Source: an uncultured Tateyamaria sp.
GTDB taxonomy: Bacteria; Pseudomonadota; Alphaproteobacteria; Rhodobacterales; Rhodobacteraceae
Length of the DNA: 64,000 bases
Assembly (NCBI RefSeq): GCF_947504105.1
Contig: NZ_CANNGP010000004.1
Span: 118,966-182,965 of the forward strand
Direction of reading: 5' to 3'
How positions within the stretch are numbered: position 1 is the first letter of the stretch; each line of letters begins with the position of its first letter. A model generated the notes under the pieces. It was not told the DNA's origin. It did no database searches and saw only the letters and a list, made by a program, of their open reading frames with translations. The translations under genes were made by a program, and so were the position numbers. Below are positions 1-7,647 of the stretch, one piece after another.

Positions 1-1
1 C

Positions 2-943
2 ATGCCCCTTCTGCCCAAGGACTATGCCGAGTTCTACACCACCATGTCCAAAGGCCCCGGCCAGCTTTATGCACTCAAGGACAACGACCCCGACACATTA
101 TCGGGCCTGCCCATGATGCCCCTGAACTCGGGCGACAACTCGGTCACCAATACCGGCCCGATCTACAAGTTCGAAACCCTGTCTCCGACGCAGTATTTCT
201 GCCTGTACCAATGGGCCTGCGGACGTTTCACAACTGATAAACCCGATCCGCTGTCACTGACCGACCATATGGACCGGGTGGACGCCAGCAACTGCGTGGG
301 TGCCCCGTTCAGCCCCGGGATCGAAGTGACGTGGAGTGTACGCAGCGCAGCCATCTATGACGCCCCCCTGCATCTCAAGCTCGCCCATTACAAGCGCGGC
401 TATGCCAAGATGACAAAGCACTACGAAAAAGAGGGCCTGAGCGTTGATCACAACGAATGCGCGGGCGGCGGCTGTGAACCCGGCGATCTGACCAAGCGCA
501 TGGCGATCCCATGGATGGCCGATTTCCATGAATGCACGGTCCAGACCCCGAACCTGACCAACATCCACGTCAACCAACTGGCAGACGGATCGGGGATCGA
601 GGTGCCACCGGCCTTCTATGTCTACTGGTGGCCGCCACAAAGCCCGTTCAATGTGACCACCGGCACGCAATTGCCGCAGGATCAGGTGCTCGACGCCTTT
701 GTCAGCGACATTGACGGGCAGACCATCGTGCCACAGGGCCAGAATGTCGAATTCCAACGCGGCATCGATTCCGCACAAAAGATGATCGACTCGTGGTTCA
801 TGCTGGGCTTCCTGCTGAACCGCGGCACCGAAGAGGTTCCCTATATCGTTGAAACCGAACGGAACTTCGGACAACTGGCGCAGGCGCACATTACCGAAAT
901 CGCGTCAGCGGCGGCTGCGGCTTCCACTGCGGCCAAGGGCTGA
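2..943 (+). CDS. LodA/GoxA-family quinoprotein amino-acid oxidase, C-terminal part (5' end outside window)
   Basis: The visible 313 residues match the C-terminal half of LodA/GoxA oxidases, which deaminate lysine, glycine or other amino acids and release H2O2 using a cysteine tryptophylquinone (CTQ) cofactor made from one Cys and one Trp. Family members are about 600-700 aa, so the gene almost certainly starts before the window and the ATG at base 2 is probably internal. The likely CTQ residues are Cys98 (in NCVGAPFSPGIE) and Trp171 (in IPWMADFHEC); YVYWWPPQSPFNV follows at about residues 206-218. The C-terminus is Ala-rich. The next gene, 2 bp downstream, is a LodB-type flavoprotein, the usual partner that makes the cofactor. 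Substrate cannot be told from this part. Confidence 0.85.
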   Translation: MPLLPKDYAEFYTTMSKGPGQLYALKDNDPDTLSGLPMMPLNSGDNSVTNTGPIYKFETLSPTQYFCLYQWACGRFTTDKPDPLSLTDHMDRVDASNCVGAPFSPGIEVTWSVRSAAIYDAPLHLKLAHYKRGYAKMTKHYEKEGLSVDHNECAGGGCEPGDLTKRMAIPWMADFHECTVQTPNLTNIHVNQLADGSGIEVPPAFYVYWWPPQSPFNVTTGTQLPQDQVLDAFVSDIDGQTIVPQGQNVEFQRGIDSAQKMIDSWFMLGFLLNRGTEEVPYIVETERNFGQLAQAHITEIASAAAAASTAAKG

Positions 944-945
944 TT

Positions 946-2253
946 GTGGATCAGCATGTCGATGTTGCGATCATCGGCGGCGGACCTGCGGGCACCGCCG
1001 CCGCACTGACGCTGTGCAAGCGCAGCGACATCTCTGTCACCGTCCTTGAACGGGGTGCCTATGCACAGCCGAAAGTCGGCGAATCCCTGTCACCGGGCGT
1101 CCGTGGGTTGCTGCAATATCTCGACCTGTGGGACCGGTTCGAACAGGAACAGAGACTCAGCTTGCTAGGAAGCGAGGCGGCGTGGGGCAACGACACGCTT
1201 GGCACCATGGACTTTATCCTGACGCTGCACGGCGCAGGCTGGGCGCTCGACCGCCAGCGTTTTGAACAAATGATGGCGGACGAGGTAGAGCGGCGGGGTG
1301 TGCCGCTACAAACCGAAACAAGCGTCATGGCCTGCCACCACGATGGTGCAGTCTGGCACCTGGATTTGGGCGATCGTGTCATGACCGCGCGTTACGTGAT
1401 CGATGCAGCTGGGCGAACATCGCGACTTTCACTGCGGGACGGGGCGCATCGACAACGCAACGACACGCTGATGGCCATCAGCACACGCTGGCCACGCGCG
1501 GACGATGCCCGACAGATGACACGCGTCGAAGCCTTCGAAGATGGCTGGTGGTATGCTGCCCCCCTGCCCACTGGGGACACCATTCTGTGCCTGTTCTCGG
1601 ACGCCGAACGCATACATGCCTTGCGACTGTCGGACCCGCAGGTGTGGGCAGACCACCTGTCACAAACACAGCATATCAAGCCGCTGATCAAAGCGGGTCA
1701 GACACAGCTATCACAGCTCGAAACCCTGCCCGCCTTCTCCAGCCTGCTGAGCCGCGGAGATCCAAACACTCCCATGGTGGCCGCAGGGGATGCCATCGCC
1801 GCGCGTGACCCGCTATCGTCCTCCGGCATACCCAACGCGATCAGCAGCGGCATCCAGGCAGCCCGCGTAGCCGCCGACTGGCTCTTTGGAACCGGCGCAT
1901 TGAAACCCGCCTATCTGGACGGTGTGGCGCAGGATCACGCGGCGTATCTGAAAACACATTGGCGAACCTACAGGACCGAAGACAGGTGGGCGGACGCACC
2001 GTTCTGGCGCTTCCGCTCTGCGCAGGTGACCAGAGGGCCCGGTGCAAGAGTTTGCGCCGCTCCCAATGGGGATACCTCGCTTTTTGTGCCGGGCCATGTT
2101 GCCCGCTGGATTGCAGGCGAAGCGCAACGGCCGACATCACAGCTTGATCTTGTCAGACAGGCCCGCCAGACCTTTCCCGACATCCCGGACGAACGACTGC
2201 TGCTTGCCATCGAAGACCTGACAATCGTTGCTGATACAGCCCCGTCAGCCTGA
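946..2253 (+). CDS. LodB-type FAD-dependent oxidoreductase (CTQ maturation flavoprotein)
   Basis: This 435-residue flavoprotein has an N-terminal dinucleotide-binding fold (GGGPAGTA, residues 11-18) and a PKVGESLSPG stretch near residue 45-53, as in the tryptophan-halogenase/geranylgeranyl-reductase-like group that includes LodB. LodB proteins are needed to form the tryptophylquinone of the LodA partner. It starts with GTG only 2 bp after the oxidase stop codon, so the two are almost certainly cotranslated. The following 176 bp to the next gene contain no convincing ORF. The family call rests on the fold plus its place directly after a LodA-like gene; by sequence alone it could be called a halogenase-like monooxygenase. 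Confidence 0.85.
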   Translation: MDQHVDVAIIGGGPAGTAAALTLCKRSDISVTVLERGAYAQPKVGESLSPGVRGLLQYLDLWDRFEQEQRLSLLGSEAAWGNDTLGTMDFILTLHGAGWALDRQRFEQMMADEVERRGVPLQTETSVMACHHDGAVWHLDLGDRVMTARYVIDAAGRTSRLSLRDGAHRQRNDTLMAISTRWPRADDARQMTRVEAFEDGWWYAAPLPTGDTILCLFSDAERIHALRLSDPQVWADHLSQTQHIKPLIKAGQTQLSQLETLPAFSSLLSRGDPNTPMVAAGDAIAARDPLSSSGIPNAISSGIQAARVAADWLFGTGALKPAYLDGVAQDHAAYLKTHWRTYRTEDRWADAPFWRFRSAQVTRGPGARVCAAPNGDTSLFVPGHVARWIAGEAQRPTSQLDLVRQARQTFPDIPDERLLLAIEDLTIVADTAPSA

Positions 2254-2429
2254 CATTATCCCGGCAAACCCCATTTGTCCGTTCCCGTTTGCACGCAGCT
2301 TCTCACCCGCGCGGCTCGGGTTCCAGATGGCACGCCATATGTCACGGCAACACCTGTGCGTGAGAACTATGTCACGCCCCTTCTTTTCAAAGGCATCCTG
2401 CCCCATTCTCCCTGTCAAGGAGACAGCAC

Positions 2430-3665
2430 ATGCCCACTGAACGCATCACATTCCCCGGTCATGCCGGAACCCTCGACGCCCGGCTCGACATGCCCGATGG
2501 GCTGCATCTGGCCACAGCCGTCTTTGCTCACTGTTTTACCTGCGGCAAGGATATCCCGGCCGCGCGCCGGATTTCGGCGCGGTTGACCACGATGGGCATC
2601 GCCGTGCTGCGCTTTGATTTTACCGGTTTGGGCCACAGCGACGGAGAGTTTGCCAACACCTCCTTCACCTCGAATGTCGAAGACCTTGTGCAAGCCGTCG
2701 CATATCTCGAGGCGCGAGGCTTGCCACCCACCCTGATGATCGGCCATTCTCTTGGCGGCGCTGCCGTGCTCAAGGCAACCGCGCGGCTGGATCAGATCAA
2801 AGCTGTCGCAACCCTTGGTGCGCCTTTTGACCCCAAACACGTGACGCACAATTTCTCTGACGCCCTGCCCGAGATCATCGCGCAAGGGGAAGCCGAGGTG
2901 AACCTGGGTGGCCGTCCCTTCCGCATCGGCAAAGGCTTTGTCGAGGACGTGACCGACGAAGCCCTGCAGCCTGCCATCGCACGGCTCAACGCCGCTCTAC
3001 TGGTTCTGCACGCCCCGCGCGACACGATCGTCAGCATCGACAACGCGAGCGAGATTTTCCTCGCTGCCAAACATCCCAAAAGCTTCGTCACCCTGGACGA
3101 TGCAGATCACTTGGTGACCAAGGCAGAACACGCCGAATACGCGGCTGACATCATCTCCACATGGGCCAAGAAGTACCTGCAGCTCAAGCCACCCGCCCCG
3201 CCCATCGGCGCACCCGAAGGCATCGTGCGCAGCTCGGAAGCCGATCCAAAGGGGTTCCTACAGGACATCACCCACGGAACGCGCCACCACATCCTCGCGG
3301 ATGAACCCCGCGCCTATGGCGGCACCAATCAGGGCCTGTCGCCCTATGGCCTGCTGTCGGCCGGTCTGGCGGCCTGTACATCCATGACCATCCGCATGTA
3401 TGCGCGCCGCAAGGAATGGCCGCTGGATCATGTTCATGTCGATGTCAGCCACAACAAAGTGCATGCGCAGGACGCAGGAACAGGTTCAGGCGACAAGATC
3501 GATGAATGGAAGCGTCGGATCAGCCTGACCGGTCGCCTGGACGATGCACAGCGGCAACGACTACTCGAAATCGCGGATAAATGCCCTGTTCACAGAACGT
3601 TAGAGCGAACCTCTAAGGTTTTGACTGAACTCGCGCCCGTGGGTGAGGTCTTGGAGATCACCTGA
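2430..3665 (+). CDS. Bifunctional alpha/beta hydrolase - OsmC family fusion protein
   Basis: A 411-residue two-domain protein. Residues 1-250 are an alpha/beta hydrolase with nucleophile elbow GHSLGGAA (about residue 107) and a late His in DADHLV. Residues 270-411 are an OsmC/Ohr-type domain with the two redox cysteines expected of that family, in AACTS and in CPVHRTLE. OsmC domains reduce organic or fatty-acid hydroperoxides; the hydrolase might release the peroxidised acyl substrate, but that is inference. ATG follows a good AAGGAG-like site. It converges on bioY, with a shared hairpin between them. Single-polypeptide fusions of this kind are known in proteobacteria, so this is not a frameshift artefact. 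Confidence 0.9.
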   Translation: MPTERITFPGHAGTLDARLDMPDGLHLATAVFAHCFTCGKDIPAARRISARLTTMGIAVLRFDFTGLGHSDGEFANTSFTSNVEDLVQAVAYLEARGLPPTLMIGHSLGGAAVLKATARLDQIKAVATLGAPFDPKHVTHNFSDALPEIIAQGEAEVNLGGRPFRIGKGFVEDVTDEALQPAIARLNAALLVLHAPRDTIVSIDNASEIFLAAKHPKSFVTLDDADHLVTKAEHAEYAADIISTWAKKYLQLKPPAPPIGAPEGIVRSSEADPKGFLQDITHGTRHHILADEPRAYGGTNQGLSPYGLLSAGLAACTSMTIRMYARRKEWPLDHVHVDVSHNKVHAQDAGTGSGDKIDEWKRRISLTGRLDDAQRQRLLEIADKCPVHRTLERTSKVLTELAPVGEVLEIT

Positions 3666-3709
3666 GACTTTACGGGCTCAGATCGGCAACTTGACCCCAA
3701 GAATGAAAT

Positions 3710-3739
3710 GAGGCGCGGCCCCTTCAGGGACCGCGCCTC
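3710..3739. terminator. Bidirectional terminator hairpin between convergent genes
   Basis: GAGGCGCGG (3710-3718) pairs perfectly with CCGCGCCTC (3731-3739), with an inner CCCT/AGGG pair. It lies between the stop codons of the hydrolase-OsmC gene and the oppositely oriented bioY. T-runs are weak on both sides. Confidence 0.7.
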
Positions 3740-3760
3740 TCATTTGGATCAAGGGAAGGA

Positions 3761-4360
3761 TCAGCCGCGTGCGCGGCCCACCAGTTTCCATGCCGCCGGC
3801 AGAACCAGAGCGGCCAGTGCCAGCTTCAGCGCATCACCGATCAGGAACGGTGTCAGACCCCACGCGAGGATCGGCTTGTCCCAGCCATAAAGCTGCCCCA
3901 GCCACGCCAGACCGGGCACATAGATCAGCACGTTGCCGATCAGCATCGCCAGCGCCATCCACAGCACCGACCGGTCCCAGCCGCGTTGGGCCAGTGCGCC
4001 CAGCGCAACGGTCGCCATCACATATCCAACCAGGTAGCCGCCTGTGCCGCCCATCATGTAGGTCAGGCCAAATTTCTCTGCCGACGATCCGGCAAAGACG
4101 TCAAAGCCAAGCGCGCCGACAATCATGTAGCCAATGATCGTGACCAGACCCAGGCGCGCGCCATAGGCCGCACCAATGGTCAGAACGACAAAGGTCCCCA
4201 TCGTGATCGGAACGGGCCACATTGGCACCTTGATTTTTGCTGCAACTGCAAGAAAGGCAATGCCCAACACCACCAGGGCAACTTGCTTGACGCGCAGCGC
4301 CGTACCCTCTGTTGCGCCAAGCATATCGCTCAGCACCTTGTTATTCCACGTCGATTCCAT
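3761..4360 (-). CDS. bioY: Biotin transporter BioY (S component)
   Basis: A 199-residue, six-helix hydrophobic protein typical of BioY, the biotin-binding S component of an energy-coupling factor transporter. KVPMWPVPITMGTF (about residues 44-57) matches the family's first conserved helix pair, and the Gly-rich MGGTGGYLVGY matches the BioY core. No ATPase or transmembrane partner (bioM, bioN) and no biotin synthesis gene is next to it, so it is either a solo BioY or uses a shared energising module elsewhere. I looked in the 91 bp upstream for a BioR-type TTAT-x-ATAA box and found none. Start is the first ATG of the frame. Confidence 0.92.
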   Translation of the reverse strand: MESTWNNKVLSDMLGATEGTALRVKQVALVVLGIAFLAVAAKIKVPMWPVPITMGTFVVLTIGAAYGARLGLVTIIGYMIVGALGFDVFAGSSAEKFGLTYMMGGTGGYLVGYVMATVALGALAQRGWDRSVLWMALAMLIGNVLIYVPGLAWLGQLYGWDKPILAWGLTPFLIGDALKLALAALVLPAAWKLVGRARG

Positions 4361-4451
4361 GAGGCCTCACCTGTCAGGTCAAAAAGAAGTGGGCGTGTTG
4401 TGCCAAGGGGTCGCGGTTTCTGCAAGTGCAAAGCGGATGTTTGCGATCACA

Positions 4452-4859
4452 TCAGCCCATGCGGCTATATCGGGTCACGCTCAAATAGCCCTTGCGCGGT
4501 CCACTCACGTCCCACGTCACATTGAATGAAGGCCAGGCCGTAAAGTCATAGGTTCCGACATAAGTGTCCGGATCACAAAAGTGCTCGGTGCGGCCGCCCG
4601 AGCACGGCACCCTGTGAAAGAAACGGCCATCGTCAAAGAACACGAACAGATCCTGTGTCCAGTGGTACTTGCGCTCCGCCTGCATCGGGGCCGCACCTTC
4701 CATCTGCAAGACACCTCTTTCGAAATAGTCCAACCCATCTGATACAGGCACCCAGCGGGCCGTTCCCTCAAAGCGGGCCGCAGGCCCGACCGTGTGCGTG
4801 ATCGTGCGTTCGATGGCCCACTCGCCGGCAAAATCTGCCAACGTACGATCAGTCTGCAT
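4452..4859 (-). CDS. DUF6314 family protein
   Basis: A soluble protein of 135 residues beginning MQTDRTLADFAGEWAIER. The alternation of aromatic and charged segments (RKYHWTQDLFVFFDDGRFFH, then CDPDTYVGTYDF) suggests a small lipocalin-like or SRPBCC-like beta-barrel, and it matches my memory of DUF6314. Function unknown. The frame stays open 49 codons upstream, but that part would run far into the neighbouring gene. The ATG chosen overlaps the previous gene's 3' end by 11 bp, a typical coupling distance. Confidence 0.7.
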   Translation of the reverse strand: MQTDRTLADFAGEWAIERTITHTVGPAARFEGTARWVPVSDGLDYFERGVLQMEGAAPMQAERKYHWTQDLFVFFDDGRFFHRVPCSGGRTEHFCDPDTYVGTYDFTAWPSFNVTWDVSGPRKGYLSVTRYSRMG

Positions 4860-5181
4860 AGCTGGCTTCTGTGATGTCTCCGCCCTGCCCCACAAAGCGC
4901 AACCTATCCCCCTTGCGATCCATCGTGTAGCACGCCCACATGTCATTCGGCGGCCATTGACTGCAGTACTGATCATCTTCGATGCGCCAATAGCCCCAGC
5001 TTTCACGCCCCTTGTAGATATAAAGGGTTCGACCCGACATGCGAAAATCCTGCGTGGTGTCAGGATAGGCCAGCATGCGCCCGGTCAGGGCGTCGCGAAT
5101 CTGCTCGCCCGTCATAGCCTCCCAATCCTCGGCAGCAGCAGGGCTGCCCATCAGGGTCAAGATCAGGGCAAAGCGTCTCAT
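4849..5181 (-). CDS. Small secreted protein, function unknown
   Basis: A 110-residue protein with a clear signal peptide: MRRFALILTLMGSPAAAEDW, cleaved probably after AAA near residue 17. The mature part holds two cysteines (in YCSQWPP and WACYTMD) about 12 residues apart, probably disulphide-bonded in the periplasm. The pattern LYIYKGRESWGYWRIEDDQYC is shared by small periplasmic proteins of Rhodobacterales, to which no function is assigned that I know of. A longer frame upstream was rejected because it runs antisense through purB. It is divergent from purB and coupled to the downstream DUF6314 gene. Confidence 0.75.
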   Translation of the reverse strand: MRRFALILTLMGSPAAAEDWEAMTGEQIRDALTGRMLAYPDTTQDFRMSGRTLYIYKGRESWGYWRIEDDQYCSQWPPNDMWACYTMDRKGDRLRFVGQGGDITEASYAD

Positions 5182-5262
5182 ATGGGGGCCTTCGTCTTGT
5201 CGTTCGTCGGGCCTCAGTCTAAGGACGCGGCACGATATCCGACAGTCACAAAAAGGTGCCCC

Positions 5263-6570
5263 ATGATCCCACGTTATTCCCGCCCCGACATGGTTGCGAT
5301 CTGGGACCCGGCCACCAAGTTCCGCATCTGGTACGAGATCGAGGCCCACGCCTGTGACGCGATGGCCGATCTGGGTGTGATCCCCCGCGAAAACGCGGAC
5401 GCCGTGTGGAAAGCCAAGGATGTTGAGTTCGACGTCGCCCGCATTGACGAGATCGAAGCGGTGACCAAGCATGACGTCATCGCCTTCCTCACGCATCTGG
5501 CCGAACATGTGGGCAGCGACAAGGCGCGTTTTGTGCACCAGGGCATGACCAGCTCAGACGTGCTCGACACCTGCTTCAACGTGCAGCTCACCCGCGCCGC
5601 CGACATCCTGATTGCCGATCTCGAAGGGTTGCTCGCCGCCCTCAAACGCCGCGCGTTCGAGCACAAGGACACGCCACGCATCGGACGCAGCCACGGCATC
5701 CACGCCGAACCGACGACAATGGGCCTGACCTTTGCCCGCTTCTATGCCGAGATGGACCGCAACCTCAGCCGCATGCGCGACGCGCGGGCCGAGATTGCAA
5801 CGGGCGCCATCAGCGGTGCCGTCGGCACCTTTGCCAATATCGACCCTGCCGTCGAAGAACATGTGTGCGACAAGCTGGGTCTCGTCCCAGAACCGATCAG
5901 CACGCAGGTCATCCCCCGCGACCGCCACGCCGCGTTCTTCGCAACTTTGGGCGTCGTTGCCTCCTCCATCGAAAACGTTGCCGTCGAAATCCGCCATATG
6001 CAGCGGACCGAGGTGCTGGAAGGGGCCGAGTTCTTCTCGATGGGCCAAAAGGGCTCGTCGGCGATGCCGCACAAGAAGAACCCGGTTCTGACGGAAAACC
6101 TGACGGGCCTCGCCCGCATGGTCCGCTCTGCCGTGATCCCGGCGATGGAAAACGTGGCCCTTTGGCACGAGCGGGACATCAGCCACTCCTCGGTCGAGCG
6201 CATGATCGGGCCGGATGCCACGATCACGCTCGACTTCGCCCTTGCCCGTCTGACCAGCGTTGTCGACAAGATGCTGATCTTCCCCGAGAACATGCTGGAC
6301 AACATGAACAAATTCCCCGGCCTGATGATGAGCCAGCGCGTGCTGCTGGCCCTGACCCAAGCCGGTGTCAGCCGCGAGGATGCCTATACCCTTGTGCAGC
6401 GCAACGCGTTGAAGGTCTGGGAACATCGCACAGATTTCAAAGAGGAACTGCTGGGCGATGCGGACGTGACCGCCGCACTGAGCAAGGAAGAGATCGAAGA
6501 GAAATTCGACCTTGGCTATCACACCAAGCATGTCGACACGATCTTTGCCCGGGTGTTTGCCGAAGGTTGA
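5263..6570 (+). CDS. purB: Adenylosuccinate lyase
   Basis: A 435-residue enzyme of purine synthesis. It splits SAICAR to AICAR and adenylosuccinate to AMP, each time releasing fumarate. The fumarate-lyase signature GSSAMPHKKNP is near residue 263, and TSSDVLDTCFNVQL near residue 90 is another conserved block. Catalytic His and Ser residues are in GRSHGIHAEPTT and the signature loop. The frame is open about 157 codons further upstream, but that part overlaps the divergent gene pair; the ATG beginning MIPRYSRPDM gives the normal family length. Two tandem hairpins follow the stop codon. Confidence 0.97.
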   Translation: MIPRYSRPDMVAIWDPATKFRIWYEIEAHACDAMADLGVIPRENADAVWKAKDVEFDVARIDEIEAVTKHDVIAFLTHLAEHVGSDKARFVHQGMTSSDVLDTCFNVQLTRAADILIADLEGLLAALKRRAFEHKDTPRIGRSHGIHAEPTTMGLTFARFYAEMDRNLSRMRDARAEIATGAISGAVGTFANIDPAVEEHVCDKLGLVPEPISTQVIPRDRHAAFFATLGVVASSIENVAVEIRHMQRTEVLEGAEFFSMGQKGSSAMPHKKNPVLTENLTGLARMVRSAVIPAMENVALWHERDISHSSVERMIGPDATITLDFALARLTSVVDKMLIFPENMLDNMNKFPGLMMSQRVLLALTQAGVSREDAYTLVQRNALKVWEHRTDFKEELLGDADVTAALSKEEIEEKFDLGYHTKHVDTIFARVFAEG

Positions 6571-6577
6571 CCTGCAG

Positions 6578-6649
6578 GGCGGACGACACGTCCGCCTTAC
6601 TCATTTTTGATCACACAGCATGCAATAAGGCGCATCAGGATGCGCCTTA
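6578..6649 (+). terminator. Two tandem terminator hairpins after purB
   Basis: The first hairpin pairs GGCGGACG (6578-6585) with CGTCCGCC (6589-6596). The second pairs TAAGGCGCAT (6626-6635) with ATGCGCCTTA (6640-6649) and is followed by a T-rich stretch ending TTTTTA. The second is a good intrinsic terminator; the first is probably a backup or a processing structure. Confidence 0.8.
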
Positions 6650-6719
6650 CTTTGTTTTTATTTTGCGGAATGGCATCTGTGCCCTACCCTTTGTCCACCA
6701 AAGACAAAGGAGAGGACAG

Positions 6720-6884
6720 ATGAAGACCAAAACCCTTGTGGTGGCACTGGCGTTCACCCTCGCCCCGACGCTCACCCTCGCCATGGGCTGCAACTATGGC
6801 AAACACGACCAACAGGCGATGTCCTGCGCTGCTGGCACCATCTATGACGCCGACAGCAACCGCTGCGTGGCCACGACCGGATAA
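6720..6884 (+). CDS. Very small secreted cysteine-containing protein
   Basis: A 54-residue ORF starting MKTKTLVVALAFTLAP, with a signal peptide ending at about residue 21 and three cysteines in the short mature part (GCNYG, MSCAAG, NRCVATTG). An AAAGGAGAGG ribosome site sits about 5 bp before the ATG, and a strong terminator lies upstream, so it has its own promoter. I believe peptides of this type recur next to purB in the Roseobacter group. No function is known to me. The cysteine spacing resembles tiny chitin-binding-like or disulphide-rich domains, but this is only a resemblance. Confidence 0.75.
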   Translation: MKTKTLVVALAFTLAPTLTLAMGCNYGKHDQQAMSCAAGTIYDADSNRCVATTG

Positions 6885-6970
6885 CGCTCACGATTTCGTG
6901 ATCGCATAAAAATCGGAGGCGCCGGGTTGTCTCTGCATCAAACCCGACGCACCCAATACGGAGACTTCCC

Positions 6971-7576
6971 ATGCTGCGCACCCTGATCCTGACCACGGCC
7001 ATTGCCCTGCCTTTGGCCCTGCCCACCAGCAGCTTTGCCGCCGGCGGTGACGACAATGCAAAACCGAAGAAGACGGAGACCACCCAAAATTGCCTGCAGG
7101 CCCGTCAATGGGATCCAGAGAAAAAGGCCTATGTCCGGTTTTCACAGCCTGTGAACGGTGTGTGGGATGCGACAATCCAGAAATGCGTACGCCCCGACAA
7201 GACATCCCATCTGGATGCTGACACGCTCTATAAAGCCGTGCGCGAGCTTGCCTATGCAGGCCGGTACGAGGACGCGATCACCGTGCTAGACCAGATGCCC
7301 GATCAAGCGGAAGACCGCGTACTGACCTATCGCGGCTTCACGGCGCGCAAGCAGGGCGAACTTGAGCTGGCCAATGTCTATTACCAGCAGGCCATCGATG
7401 CGAACCCCGACAACATCCTTGCCCGGTCGTATATGGGACAAGGCAAAGTGGTCGCAGGGGACAAGGTCGCCGCCCTGACCCAATTGCGCGAGATTCAGGC
7501 GCGTGGTGGTGCGGGCACGTGGGCCGAGGAAAGTCTGCGCAACGCCATCGAAAGCGGAACCACCTACAACTATTGA
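6971..7576 (+). CDS. Secreted tetratricopeptide-repeat protein
   Basis: A 201-residue protein with a signal peptide (cleavage near SSFAAGG, residue 23). A short segment with two cysteines (NCLQARQWDPEKK and IQKCVRPDK) is followed by two to three TPR-like helical repeats: ADTLYKAVRELAYAGRYEDA, GFTARKQGELELANVYYQQA and ARSYMGQGKVVAGDKVAA. TPR proteins usually act as periplasmic scaffolds. It follows the 54-aa secreted peptide on the same strand with 86 bp between. A perfect 8-bp stem (7588-7606) follows its stop. Partner and role unknown. Confidence 0.8.
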   Translation: MLRTLILTTAIALPLALPTSSFAAGGDDNAKPKKTETTQNCLQARQWDPEKKAYVRFSQPVNGVWDATIQKCVRPDKTSHLDADTLYKAVRELAYAGRYEDAITVLDQMPDQAEDRVLTYRGFTARKQGELELANVYYQQAIDANPDNILARSYMGQGKVVAGDKVAALTQLREIQARGGAGTWAEESLRNAIESGTTYNY

Positions 7577-7587
7577 TCTCGGATTAC

Positions 7588-7606
7588 GGTTGAGAGATTC
7601 TCAACC
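7588..7606 (+). terminator. Hairpin between TPR gene and fliG
   Basis: GGTTGAGA (7588-7595) pairs with TCTCAACC (7599-7606) across a 3-nt loop, with TTTG following. It is a weak terminator by T content; it could equally be a palindromic protein-binding site before fliG. Confidence 0.45.
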
Positions 7607-7647
7607 TTTGCCTGCCAGAACGGTGTTAAATCGCTTCGAGGCAGGAC

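Noticed and set aside
4361..4451. BioR operator before bioY
   Set aside because: Looked for TTAT-x-ATAA in the 91-bp gap and found nothing close.
5554..6531. Open frame of 325 codons antisense to purB
   Set aside because: Shadow of GC-rich codon bias; no family motif, and purB is certain on the other strand.
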